Source: Desulfobacula sp. (lineage in GTDB: Bacteria > Desulfobacterota > Desulfobacteria > Desulfobacterales > Desulfobacteraceae). Taken from it: a stretch of DNA of 10,586 nucleotides. A program made the translations under genes and the position numbers. The stretch covers positions 1-10,586 of the forward strand of contig JAGLFI010000017.1 of the NCBI GenBank assembly GCA_023144585.1. Direction: 5' to 3'. Numbering within the stretch: the first letter of the stretch is position 1; each line of letters starts with the position of its first letter. A model generated the notes under the pieces. The model saw only the letters and a list, made by a program, of their open reading frames with translations, did not search any database and had not been told where the DNA came from. Shown one piece after another: positions 1-7,615 of this stretch.

Positions 1-612
1 GATATTATCAAGGACAGGCTTTATACATCTCCTGCAAAAGATCCATTGCGTAGGGATGCCCAGACTGTCATGTTTATCATTCTGGATGCGATTGTAAAAA
101 TCATGGCACCGATTCTGCCGTTTACAGCTGATGAAATTTATCACCATATGCCCAAAGATTTGGATCAAAAAGAGTCTATTCACCTTGATGCAATGATTGA
201 GCTCAATGATGAATGGGAAGACAAGGATCTGGCAGATAAATGGGAAAACATCAGAGGCCTCAGGGGTGAAGTTACCAAAGCTTTGGAAGAAGCAAGAAAA
301 AGTAAACTGATTGGTCATCCTCTTGATGCAGCTCTTGAAGTAAAACTACCGGATACCCAACTAAAAACCCAGGTTCAGAATTTAAGTGAGAATATTAATG
401 ATATTTTCATTGTCTCAAGTGTTGTGATTGTGGATACACTTGATGATACCGCTTATCAGGGCAAAGAGATTGAAGGGCTTGCCATCAAGGTCAAAAAAGC
501 AAAAGGGGTTAAGTGTGAAAGATGCTGGCGGTTTGATACCACCATCGGTAATGATGCAGATCATCCGACAACCTGTGAAAGATGTGCAGGTGCTTTAAAA
601 AAGATATTGTAA
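1..612 (+). CDS. ileS: Isoleucyl-tRNA synthetase, C-terminal part (5' end outside window)
   Basis: IleRS charges tRNA-Ile with isoleucine in the cytoplasm. Only about the last 203 codons are present; the frame is open from base 1 and runs to TAA at 610-612, so the gene starts upstream. The visible part begins with DIIKDRLYTSPAKDPLRRDA and continues into MAPILPFTADEIY, typical of the class I anticodon-binding helical domain of IleRS. It ends with a zinc-binding tail containing two Cys-X2-Cys pairs (CERC at about 511-522 and CERC at about 574-585), the position of the C-terminal zinc finger in bacterial IleRS. The catalytic HIGH and KMSKS motifs would lie upstream and cannot be checked. It is followed 38 nt later by lspA, an ileS-lspA order common in bacteria. 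No frameshift is visible. Confidence 0.95.
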   Translation, partial: DIIKDRLYTSPAKDPLRRDAQTVMFIILDAIVKIMAPILPFTADEIYHHMPKDLDQKESIHLDAMIELNDEWEDKDLADKWENIRGLRGEVTKALEEARKSKLIGHPLDAALEVKLPDTQLKTQVQNLSENINDIFIVSSVVIVDTLDDTAYQGKEIEGLAIKVKKAKGVKCERCWRFDTTIGNDADHPTTCERCAGALKKIL

Positions 613-616
613 CCTG

Positions 617-649
617 AAGGTCACACGTAACCATAAAGGTCACATATAA
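617..649 (+). repeat. Short imperfect direct repeat in the ileS-lspA gap
   Basis: Two 14-base units, AAGGTCACACGTAA (617-630) and AAGGTCACATATAA (636-649), differ at two positions and start 19 bases apart. The second copy supplies the AAAGG ribosome-binding site of lspA. It may be a chance duplication of a Shine-Dalgarno segment; no function is assigned. Confidence 0.5.
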
Positions 650-650
650 A

Positions 651-1136
651 TTGAAAAAAATATGGCTTAGATTATTTCTGGTCAGCGGATGCGTCATTCT
701 CGCTGACCAGATTAGTAAATTTATTATTAAAATAAATCTGGCATTATATGATAATATTATTGTTATAGAAAATTTTTTTAATATCACTCATATCCTGAAT
801 CCGGGTGGTGCTTTTGGTTTTTTTGCTTCAGGGTCCCTTGAAGTCATAAGATTTATTTTTCTGTTCATGTCATCTGTGGTTGCCCTTTTTGTTTTATGGT
901 TTTACAAAAGATGCGCGGCAGACTTTATTTTGCTCTCTTATGGACTGGCCTTGATTTTGGGAGGTGCCATGGGAAACCTCATTGACAGGTTCAGATATGG
1001 TAAAGTTGTGGATTTTCTTGATTTTTATGTTGGTTCTGCCCATTGGCCGGCATTCAATGTCGCTGACAGCGCTATCACCATTGGAATGGGTATATTGATT
1101 TATCATATTTTATTTAACAAAACCCCTGATTTTTAA
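651..1136 (+). CDS. lspA: Lipoprotein signal peptidase (signal peptidase II)
   Basis: LspA is an inner-membrane aspartyl peptidase that cuts the signal peptide from prolipoproteins after Lgt has added diacylglycerol to the cysteine. The 161-residue length is normal for the family. Visible motifs are ADQISK near residues 18-23, NPGGAFGF at 50-57, GNLIDR at 108-113 and FNVADS at 135-140. D112 and D139 match the catalytic aspartate pair. Four hydrophobic membrane segments are apparent. The start is TTG at 651: no ATG or GTG lies between it and the in-frame stop at 615-617, except GTC/GTA-type non-starts, and AAAGG sits about 11 nt upstream. It lies 38 nt after ileS and 10 nt before lgt, so it is probably co-transcribed with both. 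Confidence 0.95.
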   Translation: MKKIWLRLFLVSGCVILADQISKFIIKINLALYDNIIVIENFFNITHILNPGGAFGFFASGSLEVIRFIFLFMSSVVALFVLWFYKRCAADFILLSYGLALILGGAMGNLIDRFRYGKVVDFLDFYVGSAHWPAFNVADSAITIGMGILIYHILFNKTPDF

Positions 1137-1146
1137 ATGAGATTTT

Positions 1147-1917
1147 ATGCATCCTGTACTCTTACATATCGGTAGTTTTAATCTTTACACCTATGGTCTT
1201 TTTGTTGGCCTGGGATTTATGACGGCAATATGGATTTCCCAAAAGAATGCAAAACCCCATGGCATATCCTCCCAGACCATTACAGATATTTTTTTTGTTA
1301 TATTGCTGTCAGCTCTTTTTGGGGCACGATTCTTATATGTATTGATCAATTTTGACGCCTTTAAAAACAATCTGCCGGACATCTTTAAGATATGGGAGGG
1401 GGGGCTCGTCTTTTTCGGTGGATTCGTTGCTGTTGTTGTGGTTATGGCGGTCTACCTGAAAATAAAAAACTTCAACTTCTGGAAAATTACTGATATTATT
1501 TCACCCGGTGTTGCCTTAGGTCATGCTGTGGGAAGAATCGGATGTTTTTTCGCCGGATGCTGTTATGGAAAAGAATGTGCCCTGCCCATTGCAGTAAAGT
1601 TTACTCACCCTGAAACTCTGGCACCCATAGGTGTTTACCTGCATCCGACTCAGATTTATTCGGTATTTTCCAACCTGATTTTATTTTTTATTCTCTTATG
1701 GATTCAAAAAAGAAAGAAATTTAACGGCATGGTATTTTTAAGCCATATCATGATCTATTCATTGTTCAGATCCATTATTGAATTTTTTCGGGGGGATTTT
1801 CGAGGAGATTTCATATTTGAGTTTATCTCCCTGTCACAGGGAATCGGGATGATGGTTTCTCTGATTGCCTTTATCCTTTTGATCAAATTTTCAAGGCCTT
1901 TTTATGGTCAAAAATAA
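1147..1917 (+). CDS. lgt: Prolipoprotein diacylglyceryl transferase
   Basis: Lgt transfers diacylglycerol from phosphatidylglycerol to the lipobox cysteine of prolipoproteins, the step before LspA. The 256-residue protein is a polytopic membrane protein with about seven hydrophobic segments. It shows the N-terminal LYTYGL (13-18), GARFLYV (59-65), WEGGLVFFGG (83-92), the family signature GHAVGRIGCFFAGCCYG (125-141) with the essential arginine at R130, HPTQIYS (166-172), and EFFRGD (212-217) with the late conserved arginine. The asparagine of the E. coli GRVGNF motif is replaced by Cys (C133) in a cysteine-rich version that I recall from other anaerobes. ATG at 1147 has only a weak TGAG in front, 10 nt after lspA. 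The last 14 nt overlap holA. Confidence 0.96.
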   Translation: MHPVLLHIGSFNLYTYGLFVGLGFMTAIWISQKNAKPHGISSQTITDIFFVILLSALFGARFLYVLINFDAFKNNLPDIFKIWEGGLVFFGGFVAVVVVMAVYLKIKNFNFWKITDIISPGVALGHAVGRIGCFFAGCCYGKECALPIAVKFTHPETLAPIGVYLHPTQIYSVFSNLILFFILLWIQKRKKFNGMVFLSHIMIYSLFRSIIEFFRGDFRGDFIFEFISLSQGIGMMVSLIAFILLIKFSRPFYGQK

Positions 1918-3199
1918 TATTAAATATAATCAATTAAATTCATTCCTCAAATCTGTTCAAGCAGAGGATATTCCTGGATTGATTCTGATTTTTGGTGACT
2001 CGTATCTGTTAAAGCATGCTTTCAAAACAATAACTTCCTTTCTGCTTGGAAAGGATAATAATAAACAATTTGCCCTTGATACCCTTGAAGGCGGTTCTGT
2101 TTCCATGGGGGATATCATTGAACAGGTTTCTACTTTTTCATTTCTTGTTTCCAAAAAAATTGTGGCAGTCAAAAATGCTCCTTTGTTTCAAACACAACAG
2201 GGCAGCCAGGATATCAGTTTTTCACCATCAGACCTTGACCATCTCATTAGCTTTATTGAAAAAGGTATTCCTTTAAATCATTCTCTTATCTTCACAACAA
2301 ATCTGATTGATAAAAGAAAAAAAATATACAAGGCCATAGCAGGCAAAGGATTGATTATTGACTGCTCTGTTGCCACAGGGGTAAGAAAAGCAGATCTGGA
2401 TGAGCAGAGAGCAGTATTGCAAAGCGTTGCAGGTAAGATTCTGTTAAAATCTAAAAAAAAAATAGATACTCAGGCCTTCCATGCTTTGGTGGATTTGACC
2501 GGGTTTAATCTTGACCTTTTTTCTCAGAATATAGGAAAGTTGATTGCATATTGTGGAAAAAAACAGATCATTTCAATAGCTGATGTAAAAAGTGTTATTA
2601 TAAGGGATAAAAAAGATCCCATATTTCATTTAACCAATGCCTTTATGGCCAAAGACGTTAAAAATGCGCTTTTTTATTTAAATTCACTTTTCAATGAAGG
2701 GTTTCATCCCCTTCAGATACTAAAGTCATTTGAAAATCAAATCCGAAAATTGATTTTGGTAAAATGTTTTATCGAACAATTTTATCAAAATAATACCCAC
2801 ATCAGTCTGAAAAGAATAAACTTCAATTCATTCAAGCAATCTGTGCTCCCAAAGATTATTAATCATGATGAACTGACCAAAACTGCCAGTGAAAGTCAGG
2901 ATGAATATCTAATATCGAAAAGTCTAAAGAAAAAGAAAAAAATAAACAAGTCAATAGATCTTTTTCTTGCACCCAATCCTAAAAATGCATATCCTGTATT
3001 CCAGATATTTCAAAAATCTGAGAATTTTTCATTAAATGAACTGACTCAATCATTATTTTTTTTAAGTGACCTGGATTACAGGCTTAAGTCTTCATCTTTT
3101 GATGCAAGGACGGCCATAGAAAATTTTATTATCAACACCTGCAGCAGAGGAGGATTTGTGTATGCTGAAAAAAACAAAAATCGTCGCCACAATTTCTAG
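1904..3199 (+). CDS. holA: DNA polymerase III delta subunit, with an apparent insertion
   Basis: HolA is the delta subunit of the clamp loader, which opens the beta sliding clamp in DNA replication. The N-terminal part matches the family: LILIFGDSYLLKHAF (26-40), LEGGSVSMGDIIEQVSTFSFLVSKKIVAVKNAP (61-93), and then LVDLTGFNLDLFSQNIGKLIAYCG (195-218), the domain II pattern in which the polypeptide is checked for helix 'DL..l..EleKL'. Domain III follows (KDPIFHLTNAF, then ILKSFENQIRKLILVK at 272-287). At 431 residues it is about 90 longer than the usual 330-350. Much of the excess lies at about 293-357, a polar, lysine-rich stretch (KSLKKKKKINKS) before the domain resumes at NPKNAYPVFQIFQKSENFS. 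The last 11 or so residues lie in the overlap with pyk. ATG at 1904 has AAGG eight nt upstream, inside lgt. Confidence 0.85.
   Translation: MVKNNIKYNQLNSFLKSVQAEDIPGLILIFGDSYLLKHAFKTITSFLLGKDNNKQFALDTLEGGSVSMGDIIEQVSTFSFLVSKKIVAVKNAPLFQTQQGSQDISFSPSDLDHLISFIEKGIPLNHSLIFTTNLIDKRKKIYKAIAGKGLIIDCSVATGVRKADLDEQRAVLQSVAGKILLKSKKKIDTQAFHALVDLTGFNLDLFSQNIGKLIAYCGKKQIISIADVKSVIIRDKKDPIFHLTNAFMAKDVKNALFYLNSLFNEGFHPLQILKSFENQIRKLILVKCFIEQFYQNNTHISLKRINFNSFKQSVLPKIINHDELTKTASESQDEYLISKSLKKKKKINKSIDLFLAPNPKNAYPVFQIFQKSENFSLNELTQSLFFLSDLDYRLKSSSFDARTAIENFIINTCSRGGFVYAEKNKNRRHNF
3149..3153 (+). promoter_or_regulatory. Shine-Dalgarno site of pyk, inside holA
   Basis: GGAGG at 3149-3153 lies 8 nt before the ATG at 3162 and fixes that codon as the pyk start, within the 3' end of holA. 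A well-formed site in front of a broken gene implies recent inactivation or a sequence error. Confidence 0.75.
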
Positions 3200-4575
3200 T
3201 TTAAATTGTTCTCCCGAATTTATCAAAGGGCTATACTGGGCAGGTGCAAATGTTGTCAGGCTTAATACCGCCCACATGACCCATGATGATGCCCTGCAAA
3301 GTTATTAAAAATACAAGACAGGTATCTAAAAAGATAGGGATTCTTTTAGATACCAAAGGCCCCGAGATTAGAACCTGTGATCACTGATGAACCCCTGGCT
3401 GGTAAAATATGGTGATATTATTCGAATGAAAGGCTGCACCGGGTGAAAAATCTGCACGGTGATGTGATCTGTGTCTCATATGAATATTTTGTCAGAGATG
3501 TTCCCATGGGAAGCTCCATATTGATTGATGACGGTTATATTGCCCTTGCTGTCATGGAAAAAGATGATGAGTATTTAAGCTGTCATGTAGAAAATGACGG
3601 GATCATTAATGCCAGAAAAAGTATTAATATTCCATCTGTCCATGTTACGCTTCCGGCCTTAAGTGAAAAAGATAAAGAGTTCATAAAATTTGCTGCTGAC
3701 AACGATCTTGATTTTATTGCCCATTCTTTTGTAAGAAACAAAAATGATGTCATCGCCATTCAAAAGATTTTAGATGAAAAGAAATCTCTCATTAAAATTA
3801 TTGCGAAAATAGAGAACGCACAAGGGTTGAGAACATAAATGAAATTCTTGATCATGCCTATGGAATTATGATTGCCAGAGGTGATTTGGCAGTTGAAATT
3901 CCAACGGAACAGATTCCTTTAATTCAAAAGCAAATCATCAAGACATGTATTGAGAAAAGAAAGCCGGTTATTGTTGCCACCCAGATGCTGCATTCCATGA
4001 TAAAATCACCTAGACCCACTAGAGCCGAGGTGTCAGATGTCGCCAATGCGTGTCTGGATCGTACAGATGCCTTGATGCTCTCAGGAGAGACGGCTAATGG
4101 GAAATATCCTGAGATGGCAGTCAGGACCATGGCAAATATTGCCAAGGAAGTAGAGAAAAAAAGGAGTAGTTTTATAAATGCCCCGTATACCAGTGATGAC
4201 AAGATCACTGCTTATCTTGCCAAGGCCGCTGTTAAAGCTTCCTTAAGACTGAATTCAAAGGGTATTGTTGCAGATTCCCTGACAGGGAGTTCTATTAGAG
4301 CCCTTGCTGCTTACAGATGTGACAGCCCGATCTATGCACAGGTTTATGATAAGCAGGTAATGAGACAATTATCTTTGTCCTTTGGTGTTTTCTCAGACTA
4401 TATTCCTCTTGATGTTACAAAGGAAGCATCCTTAAAGCCGTCCATCGATAAGCTTTTAGATAGAAAGCTGATCAAACCGGAAGATTTTATTATTGTCCTT
4501 GCCGGAAGTTTTGGAGTCAAACAGGGGGCATCTTATATTGAAATCAGTACAGCAGGTAACTTCAAGGAAAAATAA
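3162..4575 (+). pseudogene. pyk: Pyruvate kinase, broken by about five single-base indels
   Basis: Pyruvate kinase converts phosphoenolpyruvate and ADP to pyruvate and ATP. Joined across frames, the gene gives about 470 residues, the normal family length. Segment 1 starts at ATG 3162 (MLKKTKIVATIS, then GANVVRLNTAHM) and stops at 3307-3309. Segment 2 reads KKIGILLDTKGPEIRTC (to about 3378), segment 3 a few codons ITDEPLA (3380-3400), segment 4 VKYGDIIRMKGCTG (3402-3443), segment 5 KNLHGDVICVSYEYF to [10 protein letters not shown] (to about 3829), and segment 6 [26 protein letters not shown] to the TAA at 4573-4575. Implied changes are one extra base near 3297, 3379 and 3401 and one missing base near 3442 and 3829. 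The active-site lysine of KIEN, GDLAVE, TQML and [10 protein letters not shown] are intact, as is the C-terminal domain. As written no full protein can be made. It overlaps holA by 38 nt. True pseudogene and local sequence error both fit. Confidence 0.9.
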
Positions 4576-4577
4576 AT

Positions 4578-5450
4578 TCAGGAAGCAAATAAATCCTGGG
4601 CATTATAGGAGCTTCGAACAAAAGGTCCGGCAGCCACTTTTTTAAATCCGATTTTCCTGGCTTTTTTCTCAAGCTGTTTAAACTCTGAAGGAGAATAATA
4701 TTTTTTAACTTTAAGATGGGCTTTTGTGGGTTGAAGATACTGACCAAGAGTTATGATGTCGCAGTCATGATGGTATAAATCCGATAGGGTCTGTTCAAGT
4801 TCTTCCATGGTTTCACCTAAGCCCACCATGATACCCGACTTGACCGGCATTGAAGTGTCAATTGTATTTACAATCTGCAAAAGATCAAGTGATTGCTGAT
4901 AGTTAGCTTCGGGTCGGGCTATTGGGCAAAGTGAAGGAACCGTCTCAATATTATGGTTTAATACATCCGGCTTTGCAGCTACAACTATCTTTAGAGCCTC
5001 AATATTCCCTTGAAAATCAGGAATCAGGACCTCGACTTTCGGATCATCCGGAAGCGTGGCTTTAATGGCTTTAATCGTCTCTGCAAAATGGGAAGCACCG
5101 CCATCTTCCAGGTCATCTCTTGTAACTGAGGTAACCACAACATATTTTAGTCTTAAATCAAGAGCTGTCCTGGCTACTTTCATGGGTTCATCCGGATCAA
5201 CCAAGATAGGGGTTCCGTAAGCGACATTGCAAAACCTGCAGTTTCGTGTACATTCCGACCCTAAAATCATAAAGGTAGAAGTGTTTTTGGAAAAACATTC
5301 AAACATATTGGGACAATTGGCTTCCTGGCAGACCGTGTGCAGCCCGGCAGTAGAAAGAAGGCTTCTTACCCGTTGATAATTCCCGCCTTTGGGAAGGCTT
5401 TTTTTAAGCCATGAGGGCTTGCCTTTTTTTTGTTTTTTTTTAAGTTCCAT
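4578..5450 (-). CDS. lipA: Lipoyl synthase
   Basis: LipA is a radical-SAM enzyme that inserts two sulfurs into protein-bound octanoyl groups to make lipoyl groups, here probably on GcvH. The 290-residue protein has both iron-sulfur binding sets: the auxiliary cluster cysteines C41, C46 and C52 (CQEANCPNMFEC) and the radical-SAM CX3CX2C at C67, C71 and C74 (CTRNCRFC). The C-terminal RSSY (279-282) supplies the serine ligand of the auxiliary cluster. VVTSVTRDDLEDGGASHFA and NHNIETVPSL are further family motifs. The start at 5450 has AAGGAAGG about 5-12 nt upstream (5456-5463). It is the last gene of the minus-strand cluster, 30 nt after lipB, and its TGA at 4578-4580 is 2 nt from the pyk stop on the other strand. 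The N-terminus is lysine-rich. Confidence 0.97.
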   Translation of the reverse strand: MELKKKQKKGKPSWLKKSLPKGGNYQRVRSLLSTAGLHTVCQEANCPNMFECFSKNTSTFMILGSECTRNCRFCNVAYGTPILVDPDEPMKVARTALDLRLKYVVVTSVTRDDLEDGGASHFAETIKAIKATLPDDPKVEVLIPDFQGNIEALKIVVAAKPDVLNHNIETVPSLCPIARPEANYQQSLDLLQIVNTIDTSMPVKSGIMVGLGETMEELEQTLSDLYHHDCDIITLGQYLQPTKAHLKVKKYYSPSEFKQLEKKARKIGFKKVAAGPFVRSSYNAQDLFAS

Positions 5451-5480
5451 TGTGCCTTCCTTTTTATAGCCTGGCTGTCA

Positions 5481-6173
5481 TCAATTTTTAATCGAATAAT
5501 CAAATACTGATGAAAAATGTTTTATAAAGGCGTCTTTTATCCGGCCCATAGCAATATCATAATTGTTTGTATCAAATTTTTTTATTTCCTTTTCAATGGA
5601 TGTTATGGATATATCGTTAAGCCCGCAGGGTTTGATCCATGAAAAGGGTTCAAGATCAGGATTGATGTTCATGGCAAGGCCATGAAAGGATATCCCTCGT
5701 TTGATTGATATCCCCACGCTTCCGATTTTTGAATTATCAACCCAGATACCATGATTTTTTTGGTTTCTGTCTGCATCAATGTTAAAATTCAGAGCCGTCC
5801 GCTTCATGATCTCTTCAAGGCCATGGACAAAATCCTTTATACCGATTTTATTTTTCTCAAGATCAATAATAGGGTACATAACTGCTTGGCCAGGGCCATG
5901 ATAAGTAATATTTCCGCCACGATTTGTTTGAACCAGGTCAATCTTTTTTAAACTTAAAAATTTTTTAGAAACCCCTAAATTTTTTTCTCCACCTCTTTTT
6001 CCCAGGGTGAAAACAGATGGATGCTCAACAAAGAGAATTCGATCCTCGGTAATGGTGAGATCAATCTTTGATTTCAGGGTTTTCAGCTGAAGGTCAAGCG
6101 CTCTTTTGTATTCTAAAAGACCCAGGTCTATAAATACAGCAGAGCGCTTAGTTCTGTTTAACCTCTGAGGCAT
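5481..6173 (-). CDS. lipB: Octanoyltransferase (lipoate-protein ligase B)
   Basis: LipB moves the octanoyl group from octanoyl-ACP to the target lysine of a lipoyl domain, before LipA acts. The 230-residue protein shows RGGNITYHGPGQ (85-96), KIGSVGISIKRGISFHGLAMNIN (149-171) and KPCGLND (181-187). K149 and C183 have the same 34-residue spacing as the E. coli catalytic pair Lys135/Cys169. The ATG at 6171-6173 overlaps the end of gcvPB by 16 nt and has AAGGAAA (6176-6182) in front, so translation is probably coupled. The position between the gcv genes and lipA points to GcvH as a main substrate, though other lipoyl proteins encoded elsewhere could also be served. Confidence 0.96.
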   Translation of the reverse strand: MPQRLNRTKRSAVFIDLGLLEYKRALDLQLKTLKSKIDLTITEDRILFVEHPSVFTLGKRGGEKNLGVSKKFLSLKKIDLVQTNRGGNITYHGPGQAVMYPIIDLEKNKIGIKDFVHGLEEIMKRTALNFNIDADRNQKNHGIWVDNSKIGSVGISIKRGISFHGLAMNINPDLEPFSWIKPCGLNDISITSIEKEIKKFDTNNYDIAMGRIKDAFIKHFSSVFDYSIKN

Positions 6174-7615
6174 GGTTTCCTTGCCGCAGCGACTTCATCA
6201 AGTCGTGTAACTTTTGTCAGAAGCGGTGCTTTTTTAAGTTTTTCAGGATTTTCCCTGGCTTCTTTTGCAATGGCCTTTACCGCATTGATAAACTGATCAA
6301 TATCTTCTTTTGATTCAGTTTCCGTGGGTTCTACCATAAATGCGCCTTCCACAACCAGAGGGAAATAGATTGTGGGCGGGTGAAATCCATAATCCAGAAG
6401 TCTTTTGGCCATATCCATGGTGGTAATGTGATCCTTTTTTTGGAATTCATCATTGAATACACATTCATGCATACATGGCAGGTCATAGGGCAGATTAAGC
6501 GTACCTTTCAGACTTTCCTTAACATAGTTGGCATTGAGGACTGCTAATTTGCTGGCATCAGAAAGTCCTTTGGCACCCATGGAAAGAATGTAAGAATAGG
6601 CTTTTATCAAAACTCCGAAATGTCCGTAAAAGGTATGAAGTCTGCCAATGGTATCCGGATAATCCGTAACAAATTTATATGAGTCCAAGTTTTTTACGAC
6701 CCGTGGTATGGGCAGAAAGGGTTCAAGTGATTTGACGACTGCAACCGGTCCAGCTCCTGGGCCGCCACCACCATGGGGAGTAGAGAATGTTTTATGGAGA
6801 TTTAAATGAAGGACATCAATTCCGAGTTCTCCGGGTTTGACAACGCCCATAATGGCATTCATGTTCGCACCGTCACCATAGACAAGTCCTCCTTTTGAAT
6901 GCACAATATCCGCTATTTCTTTGATATTGGATTCAAAAAGCCCCAAAGTATTGGGATTGGTCACCATGATTCCGGCAGTATCTTCATCCATGACAGCTGC
7001 AACTGCCTCCGGCTCAAGGATTCCGTTTTCTCCGGATTGAATATTGATGGATTCATACCCGCAAAGGCTTGCACTGGCAGGATTGGTGCCGTGTGCAGTA
7101 TCCGGTATAATAATTTTGGAGCGCTGTTTTCCTGATTTTGCATGATACGCATAAATTATGAGCATGCCGGCAAGTTCTCCGTGTGCTCCGGCAGCCGGTT
7201 GAAGGGTCACTGCATCAAACCCTGTTATTGCTGCAAGGTATTGCTCAAGGTTGAACACCAGTTTTAATGCTCCTTGAGAAAATTCGTCTCCGACAAGAGG
7301 GTGAGCACCGGCAAAGCCCTGGCGGGCAGCCTGCACTTCATTGGTTTTGGGATTATATTTCATGGTGCATGAACCCAAAGGGTACATGCCTGAATCCACA
7401 CCAAAATTCCATTGGGAAAGTCGTGTGTAATGCCGTGCCACATCCAGCTCGGAAAGCTGGGGAAGTTCAGGTGCATCACCTGTAAGGCTTTCATCGAGCT
7501 CTGCTCTGTCAACATCCTGTCTTGGCAGGGACATGGCGCAGCGTCCTTTGCAACTTTTATCCCAAAGCAAAGGTTCATTGAAAATAAGACCGCTTGTTCC
7601 AGATTGCTGATTCAT
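6158..7615 (-). CDS. gcvPB: Glycine dehydrogenase (decarboxylating) subunit 2, P-protein
   Basis: This is the PLP-binding half of the two-subunit P-protein, which decarboxylates glycine and hands the aminomethyl group to the lipoyl arm of GcvH. The 485-residue protein has MYPLGSCTMKYNPK (77-90), LQPAAGAHGE (138-147), DTAHGTNPASA (172-182), and HLNLHKTFSTPHGGGGPGAGP (270-290), where K275 is the expected PLP lysine. The length is normal for the subunit. The start overlaps the gcvPA stop by 1 nt (TAATG), with the site GGAGG 7 nt upstream inside gcvPA, so the two subunits are probably made in matched amounts. The split form is usual in anaerobes, archaea and Gram-positives; E. coli has a single fused GcvP. 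Confidence 0.97.
   Translation of the reverse strand: MNQQSGTSGLIFNEPLLWDKSCKGRCAMSLPRQDVDRAELDESLTGDAPELPQLSELDVARHYTRLSQWNFGVDSGMYPLGSCTMKYNPKTNEVQAARQGFAGAHPLVGDEFSQGALKLVFNLEQYLAAITGFDAVTLQPAAGAHGELAGMLIIYAYHAKSGKQRSKIIIPDTAHGTNPASASLCGYESINIQSGENGILEPEAVAAVMDEDTAGIMVTNPNTLGLFESNIKEIADIVHSKGGLVYGDGANMNAIMGVVKPGELGIDVLHLNLHKTFSTPHGGGGPGAGPVAVVKSLEPFLPIPRVVKNLDSYKFVTDYPDTIGRLHTFYGHFGVLIKAYSYILSMGAKGLSDASKLAVLNANYVKESLKGTLNLPYDLPCMHECVFNDEFQKKDHITTMDMAKRLLDYGFHPPTIYFPLVVEGAFMVEPTETESKEDIDQFINAVKAIAKEARENPEKLKKAPLLTKVTRLDEVAAARKPCLRG

Noticed and set aside
3290..3450. Programmed ribosomal frameshifting in pyk
   Set aside because: At least four shifts in both directions would be needed within 150 bp, with no repeated slippery heptamer or hairpin pattern.
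3443..3838. A free-standing 131-residue protein starting at GTG 3443
   Set aside because: It is the middle of pyruvate kinase in one frame. Family sequence continues on both sides in other frames, and no ribosome-binding site precedes the GTG.
3868..4575. A separate 235-residue C-terminal pyruvate-kinase-like gene starting at ATG 3868
   Set aside because: Family sequence ([14 protein letters not shown]) continues upstream in the same frame to about 3830 without a start or ribosome-binding site, so it is the 3' part of the broken pyk.
5466..5480. Possible terminator hairpin AGCC/GGCT between lipB and lipA
   Set aside because: The stem would be only 4 bp with a 1-base loop, and no T run follows, so it is not a credible terminator.
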